Positions 45,449 through 52,518 of a stretch of 64,000 bases of DNA are shown piece by piece (the stretch's first letter is position 1; each line of letters starts with the position of its first letter). The stretch is from CAWDZK01 sp963807005 (lineage in GTDB: Bacteria > Actinomycetota > Actinomycetes > JACCUZ01). The notes under the pieces were generated by a model. That model was given only the letters and a program-made list of their open reading frames with translations. It was not told the DNA's origin and made no database searches. The translations under genes were made by a program, and so were the position numbers. The DNA is taken from the NCBI GenBank assembly GCA_963807005.1, contig CAWDZK010000001.1, positions 868,001 to 932,000 of the forward strand. Direction: 5' to 3'.

Positions 45449-46344
45449 GGCTCTGGGTCCCGTACGCCGACTGGCCGGACGCGCTGGACCTGCCGGCGGG
45501 TGTCGAGGTCGACGTGTACGACGGACACGGCGCGCCGCCGACCAGCCCGGTCGAGATGTACGTCCTGCCGTACATGGCCGGCGCCGCTCCGGCACAGCTG
45601 ATGGCGGACCTGCCGACGCTGCGGGTGGCGCAGACGCTCACCGCCGGCATCGACGACGTCCGGCCGCACGTTCCCGAGGGGGTCACGCTGTGCAACGCGC
45701 GCGGGGTGCACGACGCCTCGACCGCGGAGCTCGCGTTGGCCCTGGTCCTCGCCGCCCAGCGGGGCATCCCGGACCACGTCCGGGCCGCCGGACAGGGGGA
45801 GTGGGCGCACGACACCCGGCCGTCGCTGGCCGACCGCCGGGTCCTGCTCGTCGGCTACGGGTCGGTCGGTGCGGCCGTCGAGGCCCGGCTGGCCGGGTTC
45901 GAGTGCGACGTCCGGCGGGTCGCCCTGCGGGCACGTGCGGGTGTCGAGCCGTACGAGTCGCTTCCGTCGCTGCTGCCGTGGGCCGAGGTCGTCGTGCTCA
46001 CGGTGCCGATGACCGACGAGACCCGCGGTCTGGTCGACGCAGCGTTCCTCGCGGCCCTGCCCGACGGTGCGCTCGTCGTCAACGTCGCCCGTGGGCCGGT
46101 CGTGGTCACCGACGACCTGGTCGCCGAGCTCGCCACAGGGCGGCTTCGGGCGGCGCTGGACGTCACCGACCCCGAGCCGCTGCCCCCCGGACACCCGTTG
46201 TGGAGCTCAGGGGCCCTGATCAGCCCGCACGTGGGTGGGAACTCGACGGCGTTCCAGCCGCGGGCGCGCCGCCTGGTGGCCGAGCAGGTCGCCCGGTACG
46301 TGGCCGGCGAACCGCTCGCCAACGTGATCACCGCGGCGTACTGA
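45445..46344 (+). CDS. D-isomer-specific 2-hydroxyacid dehydrogenase
   Basis: This 299-residue NAD(P) enzyme reduces 2-oxoacids or oxidises D-2-hydroxyacids. The Rossmann fold has VLLVGYGSVGAAVEARL, and the substrate-side motifs are DVTDPEPLPPGHPLW and ISPHVGGNS, with the catalytic histidine in SPHVGG and an arginine in VNVARGPVV. The length is at the short end of the family. GTG 45445 overlaps the patatin stop by 4 nt. The substrate is not predictable. The coupling to a phospholipase is unexplained. Confidence 0.85.
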   Translation: MRLWVPYADWPDALDLPAGVEVDVYDGHGAPPTSPVEMYVLPYMAGAAPAQLMADLPTLRVAQTLTAGIDDVRPHVPEGVTLCNARGVHDASTAELALALVLAAQRGIPDHVRAAGQGEWAHDTRPSLADRRVLLVGYGSVGAAVEARLAGFECDVRRVALRARAGVEPYESLPSLLPWAEVVVLTVPMTDETRGLVDAAFLAALPDGALVVNVARGPVVVTDDLVAELATGRLRAALDVTDPEPLPPGHPLWSSGALISPHVGGNSTAFQPRARRLVAEQVARYVAGEPLANVITAAY

Positions 46345-46353
46345 GCGCTGACG

Positions 46354-46359
46354 TAGGCT
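46354..46359 (+). promoter_or_regulatory. -10 box of the 436-residue gene
   Basis: TAGGCT lies 6 nt before ATG 46366, only 10 nt after the previous stop codon. It suggests a separate leaderless message. Confidence 0.5.
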
Positions 46360-46365
46360 CCGCTG

Positions 46366-47676
46366 ATGGAGCCCGTGCCGCGCGAGGACGAGCTCGTCGC
46401 CGGGCCGGAGGAGGCGTCTGCGCGGCCACGCCACCGGCCCGGGATGCTGGTGGCCGTCGTTGTCGCCGGCGTGGCGCTGGCGGTCGTCCGGCCCGGGCTG
46501 AGCCTGCACGCCGAGCCGCCCGACGGTGCGCAACCGTCCCCCGGGGTGTCGAGCCCCTCGGACCCGGGATCGGCCCTGGGCACCGTCGTCTGGGACACCC
46601 GAGGGAACCTGGCCCAGCAGACCTCCTTCCTGGGCGAGGCGGTCCGCCGGATCCGCCAGGACCGACCGGAGGTCGCCCGGGTGTTCTTCGCCGGCCGGCT
46701 GCCCGACGGCAGCCGACTGGCGCTGGCCGGCACCGACGTGGTCCGCGGCGTGGTCGCCACCGCCGTGCACGCCCTGCTCGTCCCGCCGGGTTCAGCCGTA
46801 GCCGACGCGTCGGTCGTCGACCTGAGCGCCATGAGCGGCTCGCAGCGGCTGCTGGTGTGGGCCGCTCGCGGGGTCGACGGGCACGTGTACGCCGTGCTGT
46901 TGGCGCGCCCGGGGCCGGTGCGGTTCCAGGTGTCCGGCGCGGTCCGCTTCGATGCTCTTGGTCAGGCGAGCCGCCGCTGGTCGACGGTCCGTTCCGGCGA
47001 AGGGCTGGCCGTGGTCGACCTGGGCCTGGACGTGGACCCGGTGGTGGCCATCCGTGCCGCCGGCGACGGCGTGTTCCCCCTGTCCGAGGTCGTCCCGGTC
47101 CTGCGCTCCGGGCCCCCGGCAGCCCCGGTCGTCGTCGACGGGGTGGACGACCCGACGTACACCGGCCCGCGGACCGAGCTGCTGGTGCGCGGTCTCCAGC
47201 AGGGGGCAGGGAGCCTGGTCGACCTGGCCCGGGCCAGGCCCCGCGTGCTCTGGAGCGGCGCGCCGTGGAAGCTGCGGCCGCTGGCACTGGTACTGCTGAC
47301 CCGGCCCGACGGGGTCCGGCTGCAGGCCCTGGTCGGCCAGTACGGCGGGAACGCGTTCTCGGCCGGGGTGCGGGGCCTCCCGGCCGACGACCCGGACCGG
47401 ACCCCTTGGCTGCTCGAGCCGTTCTCCGCGCAGGACCCCACCTTCCTGCTCCTCCCCACCGGCGCCGGCACCGTGGTCTACCGCCGGCCGCCCGGGCCGG
47501 CCATCCGGCTGTCGGTCGGTCCCAGCGGCGCGGTCGGGCTGATGGAGCCGGGGCCGACGCCACCCACGGCCCGCGGTGCCAGGGTGGTGTTGCTCGACCC
47601 GGCCGGCAACGAGCTGTTCCGCACGACCCTCACCCGGACCGGGGTCGACGACCCGCTGGCGCTGTCCCGGGGCTGA
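46366..47676 (+). CDS. Membrane-anchored protein of unknown function
   Basis: This 436-residue protein has a short acidic cytoplasmic start (MEPVPREDELVAG), one hydrophobic helix (about 26-43) and a Pro/Ser-rich linker. An outside domain of about 360 residues follows, dominated by beta-like Val/Gly/Leu sequence. Features include two stretches reading LLVWAARGVDGHVYAVLLARPGPV and LALVLLTRPDGVRLQALVGQYG, which may be related repeats, but no enzyme motif. I recognise no family. It is transcribed from its own leaderless-type promoter and converges on the PAP2 gene 15 nt away. Confidence 0.7.
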   Translation: MEPVPREDELVAGPEEASARPRHRPGMLVAVVVAGVALAVVRPGLSLHAEPPDGAQPSPGVSSPSDPGSALGTVVWDTRGNLAQQTSFLGEAVRRIRQDRPEVARVFFAGRLPDGSRLALAGTDVVRGVVATAVHALLVPPGSAVADASVVDLSAMSGSQRLLVWAARGVDGHVYAVLLARPGPVRFQVSGAVRFDALGQASRRWSTVRSGEGLAVVDLGLDVDPVVAIRAAGDGVFPLSEVVPVLRSGPPAAPVVVDGVDDPTYTGPRTELLVRGLQQGAGSLVDLARARPRVLWSGAPWKLRPLALVLLTRPDGVRLQALVGQYGGNAFSAGVRGLPADDPDRTPWLLEPFSAQDPTFLLLPTGAGTVVYRRPPGPAIRLSVGPSGAVGLMEPGPTPPTARGARVVLLDPAGNELFRTTLTRTGVDDPLALSRG

Positions 47677-47691
47677 CCGCCTTCTGCTGCC

Positions 47692-48501
47692 TCAGGCGAC
47701 GGCCGCGGGCTCGCGCTCCGGCTGCCGGGCCGAGGTCGCCGCGACGACCGGCTCGTCGGGGCATGGCCCCCACCTGCGGGCCAGCCGGATGCCTGCCGCG
47801 ACGACAGCCGCGCCGGCGACTGCGTCGAGCAGGTAGTGGTTCGCGGTCGAGACGACGACGACCGTGGTGACGACCGGGTAGGCGACGGCGAGCGCGCGGA
47901 CCCAGCCGCGCCGGGCCAGCCGGAAGACCACCCAGGCGACCCAGACCGCCCACCCGACGTGCAACGAGGGCATGGCCGCCAGCTGGTTGGTGAGCTCGCC
48001 GAGCCCGCGGGGGGCACTGGCCTCGCTGCCCCACCAGCCGTGCCCTGCGGTGCTCGCCAGCGTGTCGACGAAGCCCGGCAGCATCCGTGGCGGCGCCATC
48101 GGCACCAGGGTGAAGCCCACCAGCCCGATGGCGGAGGACAGCACCAGGGCGTTGCGGGCCTGCGGGTAGAACCGGTGGTGGCTGCGGTAGGCCCAGACCA
48201 TCACCACCGGAGTCACGAGGTAGTGCAGCAGCGAGTACCAGTAGCTCGCGGCCAGCGCGAGGGCGGGTACGGCCTGCAGGGCCGCGTTGGCCGAGCCCTC
48301 GATGTCCAGGTGCAGCAGGCGCTCGACCGCCAGCAGGTCCTCGGCCCGGGCCAGCGCTGCGGGCAGGCTGCCACCGCCGAGCAGCCGGGCGCCGCTGTAG
48401 GCGAGGTACAGCAGGGCGAGCAGGAGCACCTCGCGCAGCCATCGCGGCACCCGGCCGACGACGGACGGCGTCCGCGGGGCGCCGAGCTCGCACGTGGACA
48501 T
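47692..48501 (-). CDS. PAP2-superfamily membrane phosphatase/transferase (inositol phosphotransferase-like)
   Basis: This 269-residue protein has about six hydrophobic helices. The phosphatase signature is split into MPSLHVGWAVWVAWVVF, with the first catalytic His, and STANHYLLDAVAGAAVV, with the second His and Asp. This is the pattern of the PAP2_3/Aur1-Ipt1-like branch that includes phosphatidylinositol or ceramide phosphotransferases. The upstream motif LVPMAPPRMLPGFVDTLA is also typical. ATG 48501 has GGAGG 9 nt upstream. The lipid substrate is not known. It is divergent from ilvD. Confidence 0.87.
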   Translation of the reverse strand: MSTCELGAPRTPSVVGRVPRWLREVLLLALLYLAYSGARLLGGGSLPAALARAEDLLAVERLLHLDIEGSANAALQAVPALALAASYWYSLLHYLVTPVVMVWAYRSHHRFYPQARNALVLSSAIGLVGFTLVPMAPPRMLPGFVDTLASTAGHGWWGSEASAPRGLGELTNQLAAMPSLHVGWAVWVAWVVFRLARRGWVRALAVAYPVVTTVVVVSTANHYLLDAVAGAAVVAAGIRLARRWGPCPDEPVVAATSARQPEREPAAVA

Positions 48502-48703
48502 GGCCTCGATCCTCCGTCGTCGGTCTGCGTCCTGCCAACCCGTTTCGGCGCGGGCACCGCCGGGTGGTCCCGACCCCATGAGGCGCGCCCCGGCTTGCAG
48601 CCGGGTTGCAGCCCACTGGCACCGGGTCCGGCGGCCGCCGGCTGCGGTCGTCGCTGGTGGTCTCGGCGGCCGGGACATCGCCCGCTCGGGTTCCCAGCAG
48701 TGG

Positions 48704-48709
48704 CAGCAT
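48704..48709 (+). promoter_or_regulatory. Possible -10 box of ilvD
   Basis: CAGCAT ends 6 nt before GTG 48716. The match to TANNNT is imperfect (C at the first position), but the spacing equals the other leaderless genes here. Confidence 0.35.
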
Positions 48710-48715
48710 CGGAGC

Positions 48716-50428
48716 GTGCCGACACATTCCTCCAGCGGAGAACCCGACATCAAGCCACGCTCGCGGGACGTCACGGACGGCCTGGAGAAGACGGCTGCCC
48801 GCGGCATGCTCAGAGCCGTCGGGCTGTCCGACGAGGACTTCGCCAAGCCGCAGATCGGGGTGGCGTCCTCCTGGAACGAGATCACGCCCTGCAACCTGTC
48901 CCTCGACCGCCTCGCGAAGGCGGCCAAGGACGGGGTCCACGCCGCCGGCGGGTACCCGCTCGAGTTCGGGACGATCTCCGTCTCCGACGGCATCGCGATG
49001 GGCCACGAAGGCATGCACTTCTCGCTGGTCTCCCGCGAGGTGATCGCCGACTCGGTCGAGGTCGTCATGCAGGCCGAGCGGCTGGACGGCTCGGTGCTGC
49101 TCGCCGGCTGCGACAAGTCCCTGCCCGGCATGCTCATGGCTGCCGCGCGGCTCGACCTCGCCAGCGTGTTCCTGTACGCCGGGTCGATCCTGCCCGGGAT
49201 CGCGAAGCTCTCGGACGGCACCGAGAGGCAGGTGACGATCATCGACGCGTTCGAGGCCGTGGGCGCGTGCGCCCGCGGTCTGATGAGCCGCGAGGACGTG
49301 GACGCGATCGAACGGGCGATCTGTCCCGGTGAAGGCGCTTGTGGCGGTATGTACACCGCCAACACGATGGCCAGCGCGGCGGAGGCGCTGGGCATGTCCC
49401 TGCCCGGCAGCGCCGCCCCACCCGCCACCGACCGGCGCCGCGACGGTTTCGCCCGCCGCTCCGGCGAGGCGGTTGTCGGGATGCTGCGCCGCGGCATCAC
49501 CGCCCGCGACGTGATGGTCCGGGAGGCGTTCGAGAACGCCATCGCCGTGGTGATGGCGTTCGGCGGATCGACGAACGCGGTGCTGCACCTGCTCGCGATC
49601 GCGTACGAGGCCGAGGTGCAGCTGGACCTCGACGACTTCAACCGGATCGGGGCCAAGGTGCCTCACCTGGCCGACGTGAAGCCGTTCGGCCAGTACGTCA
49701 TGACCGACGTCGACCGGGTGGGGGGCGTGCCGGTCGTCATGCGGGCTCTGCTGGACGCCGGTCTGCTGCACGGCGACGTCCTGACGGTCACCGGTCGGAC
49801 CCTGGCCGAGAACCTGGCCGACATCGCCCCGCCGGACGTCGACGGGAAGGTGCTGCGCGCCATGTCCCGGCCGATCCATGCCACCGGCGGCCTCACCATC
49901 CTGCGCGGCTCGCTGGCCCCGGACGGCGCCGTGGTGAAGACGGCCGGCTTCGACGCCGACGTGTTCGAGGGCACGGCACGGGTCTTCGACCGCGAGCGCG
50001 CTGCGATGGACGCGCTCGCGGACGGCACGATCGTCGCCGGTGACGCCGTCGTGATCCGCTACGAAGGGCCCAAGGGCGGCCCTGGCATGCGCGAGATGCT
50101 CGCGATCACGGGTGCGATCAAGGGAGCGGGGCTCGGCAAGGAGGTGCTGCTGCTCACCGACGGCCGGTTCTCCGGCGGTACGACCGGCCTCTGCGTCGGG
50201 CACGTGGCGCCGGAGGCCGTTGACGGTGGCCCGGTCGCCCTGGTCCGCGACGGCGACCGGATCCGGCTGGACGTCGCCTCCCGCACGCTCGACCTCCTGG
50301 TCGACGACGACGAGCTCGACCGCCGGCGCAGCGGCTGGGAGCCCCTGCCGCCGGTCTACACCGGGGGAGTGCTCGCGAAGTACGTCAAGCTGGTGGGGTC
50401 AGCAGCGCACGGCGCCGTCTGCACCTGA
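48716..50428 (+). CDS. ilvD: Dihydroxyacid dehydratase
   Basis: This 570-residue iron-sulfur enzyme forms the 2-oxo acids of valine, leucine and isoleucine. Cluster cysteines lie in TPCNLSLDRL, LAGCDKSLPGM and PGEGACGGMYTANTM. Other signatures are FGGSTNAVLHLLAIA, YEGPKGGPGMREM and LTDGRFSGGTTGLCVGHVAPEA. GTG 48716 begins the conserved sequence and follows a candidate -10 box by 6 nt; the upstream open frame is not conserved in appearance. It is separated from ilvBNC by the convergent HD-GYP gene, so the two are expressed apart. Confidence 0.96.
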   Translation: MPTHSSSGEPDIKPRSRDVTDGLEKTAARGMLRAVGLSDEDFAKPQIGVASSWNEITPCNLSLDRLAKAAKDGVHAAGGYPLEFGTISVSDGIAMGHEGMHFSLVSREVIADSVEVVMQAERLDGSVLLAGCDKSLPGMLMAAARLDLASVFLYAGSILPGIAKLSDGTERQVTIIDAFEAVGACARGLMSREDVDAIERAICPGEGACGGMYTANTMASAAEALGMSLPGSAAPPATDRRRDGFARRSGEAVVGMLRRGITARDVMVREAFENAIAVVMAFGGSTNAVLHLLAIAYEAEVQLDLDDFNRIGAKVPHLADVKPFGQYVMTDVDRVGGVPVVMRALLDAGLLHGDVLTVTGRTLAENLADIAPPDVDGKVLRAMSRPIHATGGLTILRGSLAPDGAVVKTAGFDADVFEGTARVFDRERAAMDALADGTIVAGDAVVIRYEGPKGGPGMREMLAITGAIKGAGLGKEVLLLTDGRFSGGTTGLCVGHVAPEAVDGGPVALVRDGDRIRLDVASRTLDLLVDDDELDRRRSGWEPLPPVYTGGVLAKYVKLVGSAAHGAVCT

Positions 50429-50462
50429 GCCGACCGGTCGGCGGGAACGTCCCGCCCAGCAG

Positions 50463-52214
50463 TCACTTGCCGAGCAGACCGCCGAGCAGACCGCCGGAGC
50501 CGGGGGTGCTGCTCGGGGTGCTGCTGGGAGTGCCCGAGCCGGGTCCGCTGTTGCCGGAGCCGGGTCCGCTGTTGCCGGAGCCGCTGCTGCCCTTGCCACC
50601 GAGCAGCGAGCCGGCCGCCCCGGTGACCGCACCACCGACGCTGCCCACCGTCCCGCCGACCGTGCCGACCGGGTCCTTCACCACCCCGCCGACCGTGCCG
50701 ACGGGGTCCTTCACGACACCACCGACCGTGCCCGTCACGTCGTCGACCAGCCCGCCGACGCCACCGGTCGGAACGGGAGAGGTCGGGACGGGGACGGGGA
50801 CCGTGGGCAGGGTGACCTTCGGGGTGGGGGTGGGGGTGGGCAGCTTCGGCGTCGGGTCCGCCGGGCCCGGGTCCTTGGACGGGGGTGCGGACGTGCTGGT
50901 GTCCGCCGGGTCCTTCTTGCCCGCGTCGGTGCCGCCGGAGCCGTCGGCCGCGGGCGTACCGTCCGCGCTGCCGCCGGCGGCGGCCGGAGCGGCCCGGTCG
51001 GCGGCGGGCAGGTCGGACCGGCCGCGTGCCGCACCGGACGGGCGTGCGGTCTCGGACCCGGCCGAGGCGGGAGCGGTGGACGGGGCCGACTGCGCTGCTG
51101 CCGCCGGTGTGGTCGCCGCGGGCAGGGACACGACGCCGACCCCGGAGGCCACCGCGCCGGTGGCCAGAGCCCCGGCGCCGACGACCCGGGCGATGGTGGC
51201 GGCCGGGACCGCACCCGCGACCAGCGGGATGTCGGCCACCCACGCGATGACGCCCTGGGCGCGCCGCAGCCGGGGTGCCCCGACTGCGACCATGGCCCGG
51301 ACGACCTGAGGGTCGAACTGGGTCCCGGACCACTTCACCAGCTCCTGCAGCGCCGCGGACCGCGACACCGGCCGCTTGTACGCGCGGGCGGCGGTCATCA
51401 CGTCGTAGGCGTCGGCCACCGAGACGATCCGGGCGCCGAGGCTGATCTGCTGGCCGGCCACCCCGTTCGGGTAGCCCGTGCCGTCGTAGCGCTCGTGGTG
51501 CTGGATGATGCAGTCCGCCCACTCGCCCAGCCACGGCAGCAGCCCGGCAGCCATCTCCGCCCCGTGGGTGGGGTGGGACTTGAGGACCGCCCACTCCTCC
51601 TCGGTGGGCTTGCCCGGCTTGTTGAGCAGCGTTGCCGGCACCTGGAGCTTGCCGATGTCGTGCAGGATCGCCGCCCAGCGCAGCAGGTCGCGGTCGCGGC
51701 GGGGGAGACCCATCTGCTCGGCGAGCAGGTCGGTGAACATCCGGACCCGCTCGGCGTGGCCGCGGGTCGGCTTGTCGTGGGCGCTCAGCGCTGCGACCAG
51801 GGTGAGGATCTCGCGGGCCACGGCGCCGGGGTCCGCCCCGGCCTTGCGCACCCGGGCCAGCTGCTCCTCGATCGGCCGGCGCCGGATCGCCTCCCGCGCC
51901 ACCTTGACCCGGGAGGGTGCCCGGTCCGGGAAGAGCATGCTGAGGTCGAGCAGGGTGACGAGCGGCAGCAGCTTCCGGCTGAGCCGGTCGACGCCGAGCA
52001 TCACCAGCGTCGAGACGGCGACGAGCACCGCGAGGTGCCAGCCGCGGTCCAGGTGGTTGCGGACCGGCGGCAGCACGCTGTGCACGCCCCAGGCAGCGGC
52101 GAAGGATGCGACCACCGGGCCGCACATCACGGTCAGCCGAAGGGCCGCGGCTCCGAACGCATGGCTGCGCCAGCGGCCCGGTGCCTGGTCCTGCTTCCCG
52201 TCCCGGCTCGTCAC
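50463..52214 (-). CDS. Membrane HD-GYP protein with long repetitive C-terminal tail
   Basis: This 583-residue protein has two or three N-terminal membrane helices (about 20-95). An HD-GYP domain follows with ILHDIGKLQVP (HD at 185-186), the histidines of SHPTHGAEMA, and HHERYDGTGYPNG (GYP at 247-249). These are the metal and substrate residues of cyclic-di-GMP phosphodiesterases. A further hydrophobic segment (about 330-375) is followed by about 210 residues rich in Ala, Pro, Thr, Gly and Ser with repeats of VGTVGGVVKDP. This tail would be outside the cell if the hydrophobic segment spans the membrane. GTG 52214 has GGGGGAC upstream. It is convergent with ilvD and divergent from ilvB. The role of the tail is unknown. 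Confidence 0.85.
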   Translation of the reverse strand: MTSRDGKQDQAPGRWRSHAFGAAALRLTVMCGPVVASFAAAWGVHSVLPPVRNHLDRGWHLAVLVAVSTLVMLGVDRLSRKLLPLVTLLDLSMLFPDRAPSRVKVAREAIRRRPIEEQLARVRKAGADPGAVAREILTLVAALSAHDKPTRGHAERVRMFTDLLAEQMGLPRRDRDLLRWAAILHDIGKLQVPATLLNKPGKPTEEEWAVLKSHPTHGAEMAAGLLPWLGEWADCIIQHHERYDGTGYPNGVAGQQISLGARIVSVADAYDVMTAARAYKRPVSRSAALQELVKWSGTQFDPQVVRAMVAVGAPRLRRAQGVIAWVADIPLVAGAVPAATIARVVGAGALATGAVASGVGVVSLPAATTPAAAAQSAPSTAPASAGSETARPSGAARGRSDLPAADRAAPAAAGGSADGTPAADGSGGTDAGKKDPADTSTSAPPSKDPGPADPTPKLPTPTPTPKVTLPTVPVPVPTSPVPTGGVGGLVDDVTGTVGGVVKDPVGTVGGVVKDPVGTVGGTVGSVGGAVTGAAGSLLGGKGSSGSGNSGPGSGNSGPGSGTPSSTPSSTPGSGGLLGGLLGK

Positions 52215-52349
52215 GAGCGTCCCCCAGTTCTTGGCCTCCCCTTTACAGTCGGCATCGACGGCGGCGGAACGGATGCTCCGCCCGGGTGAAACCGCAGAAA
52301 GCGGTGGCGACCGCGCCGGCCCGGCATGCGAGACGCCGAGTGCCACGCG
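52215..52349. other. Divergent HD-GYP/ilvB intergenic segment with two hairpins
   Basis: No gene is seen. Two adjacent perfect hairpins occur, 52263-52268 with 52277-52282 (GGCGGA/TCCGCC) and 52291-52295 with 52301-52305 (ACCGC, AGAAA loop, GCGGT). On the minus strand TGTAAA at about 52242-52247 is a candidate -10 for the HD-GYP gene. The hairpins lie upstream of the predicted ilvB start, so on that side they would be DNA or operator elements. Confidence 0.4.
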
Positions 52350-52355
52350 TTGACA
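52350..52355 (+). promoter_or_regulatory. -35 box of the ilvBNC leader promoter
   Basis: TTGACA is a perfect -35 hexamer. A spacing of 17 nt puts the -10 at about 52373-52378, where the sequence (CGAGGC) is weak. Initiation would then fall at or next to GTG 52386, the start of the leader peptide. Confidence 0.6.
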
Positions 52356-52385
52356 CAGGTGGGGCGCGGTAGCGAGGCTGTGCAC

Positions 52386-52424
52386 GTGACCCGCCTGGTC
52401 GTACTTCCCGGGCGCGCCGTCTGA
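52386..52424 (+). CDS. Branched-chain leader peptide of ilvBNC (12 residues)
   Basis: The frame reads MTRLVVLPGRAV and stops at 52422-52424. Four of its codons, in a row, are Leu-Val-Val-Leu, with another Val just before the stop. Ribosome stalling at these codons when charged tRNA is scarce would let the terminator 23 nt downstream be avoided. Leader-peptide attenuation of ilvBNC is established in Corynebacterium glutamicum. The GTG appears to be at the 5' end of the message, so it may be translated without a Shine-Dalgarno site. Confidence 0.75.
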   Translation: MTRLVVLPGRAV

Positions 52425-52446
52425 CGCCCGTCAGCCGAGCGCGCGA

Positions 52447-52483
52447 CCCCTCGCTGTCCGATGTCGGACAAGAGGGGTTTTTT
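52447..52483 (+). terminator. Intrinsic terminator/attenuator of ilvBNC
   Basis: A CCCCTC/GAGGGG stem (52447-52452 with 52472-52477) encloses a TGTCCG/CGGACA stem (52455-52460 with 52465-52470) and is followed at once by six T (52478-52483). It is one of the two clearest intrinsic terminators in the window and lies 36 nt before the ilvB start codon. A small CTGAC/GTCAG hairpin at 52421-52434 overlaps the leader stop and could act as a pause structure. Confidence 0.9.
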
Positions 52484-52518
52484 GTTGCACCGAACCGTCA
52501 CCACGAGAGGTCCCACCG

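Noticed and set aside
49339..50043. Additional Arg-rich plus-strand frames inside ilvD
   Set aside because: They are out-of-frame readings of ilvD codons and show the typical RRRGRR composition of GC-rich shadows.
52263..52320. Possible c-di-GMP (GEMM) or c-di-AMP riboswitch between the HD-GYP gene and ilvB
   Set aside because: GGGTGAAACC followed by an AGAAA-looped hairpin recalls these RNAs, but the conserved ACGCAAAGCC-type core is absent. On the plus strand the segment lies upstream of the predicted transcription start.
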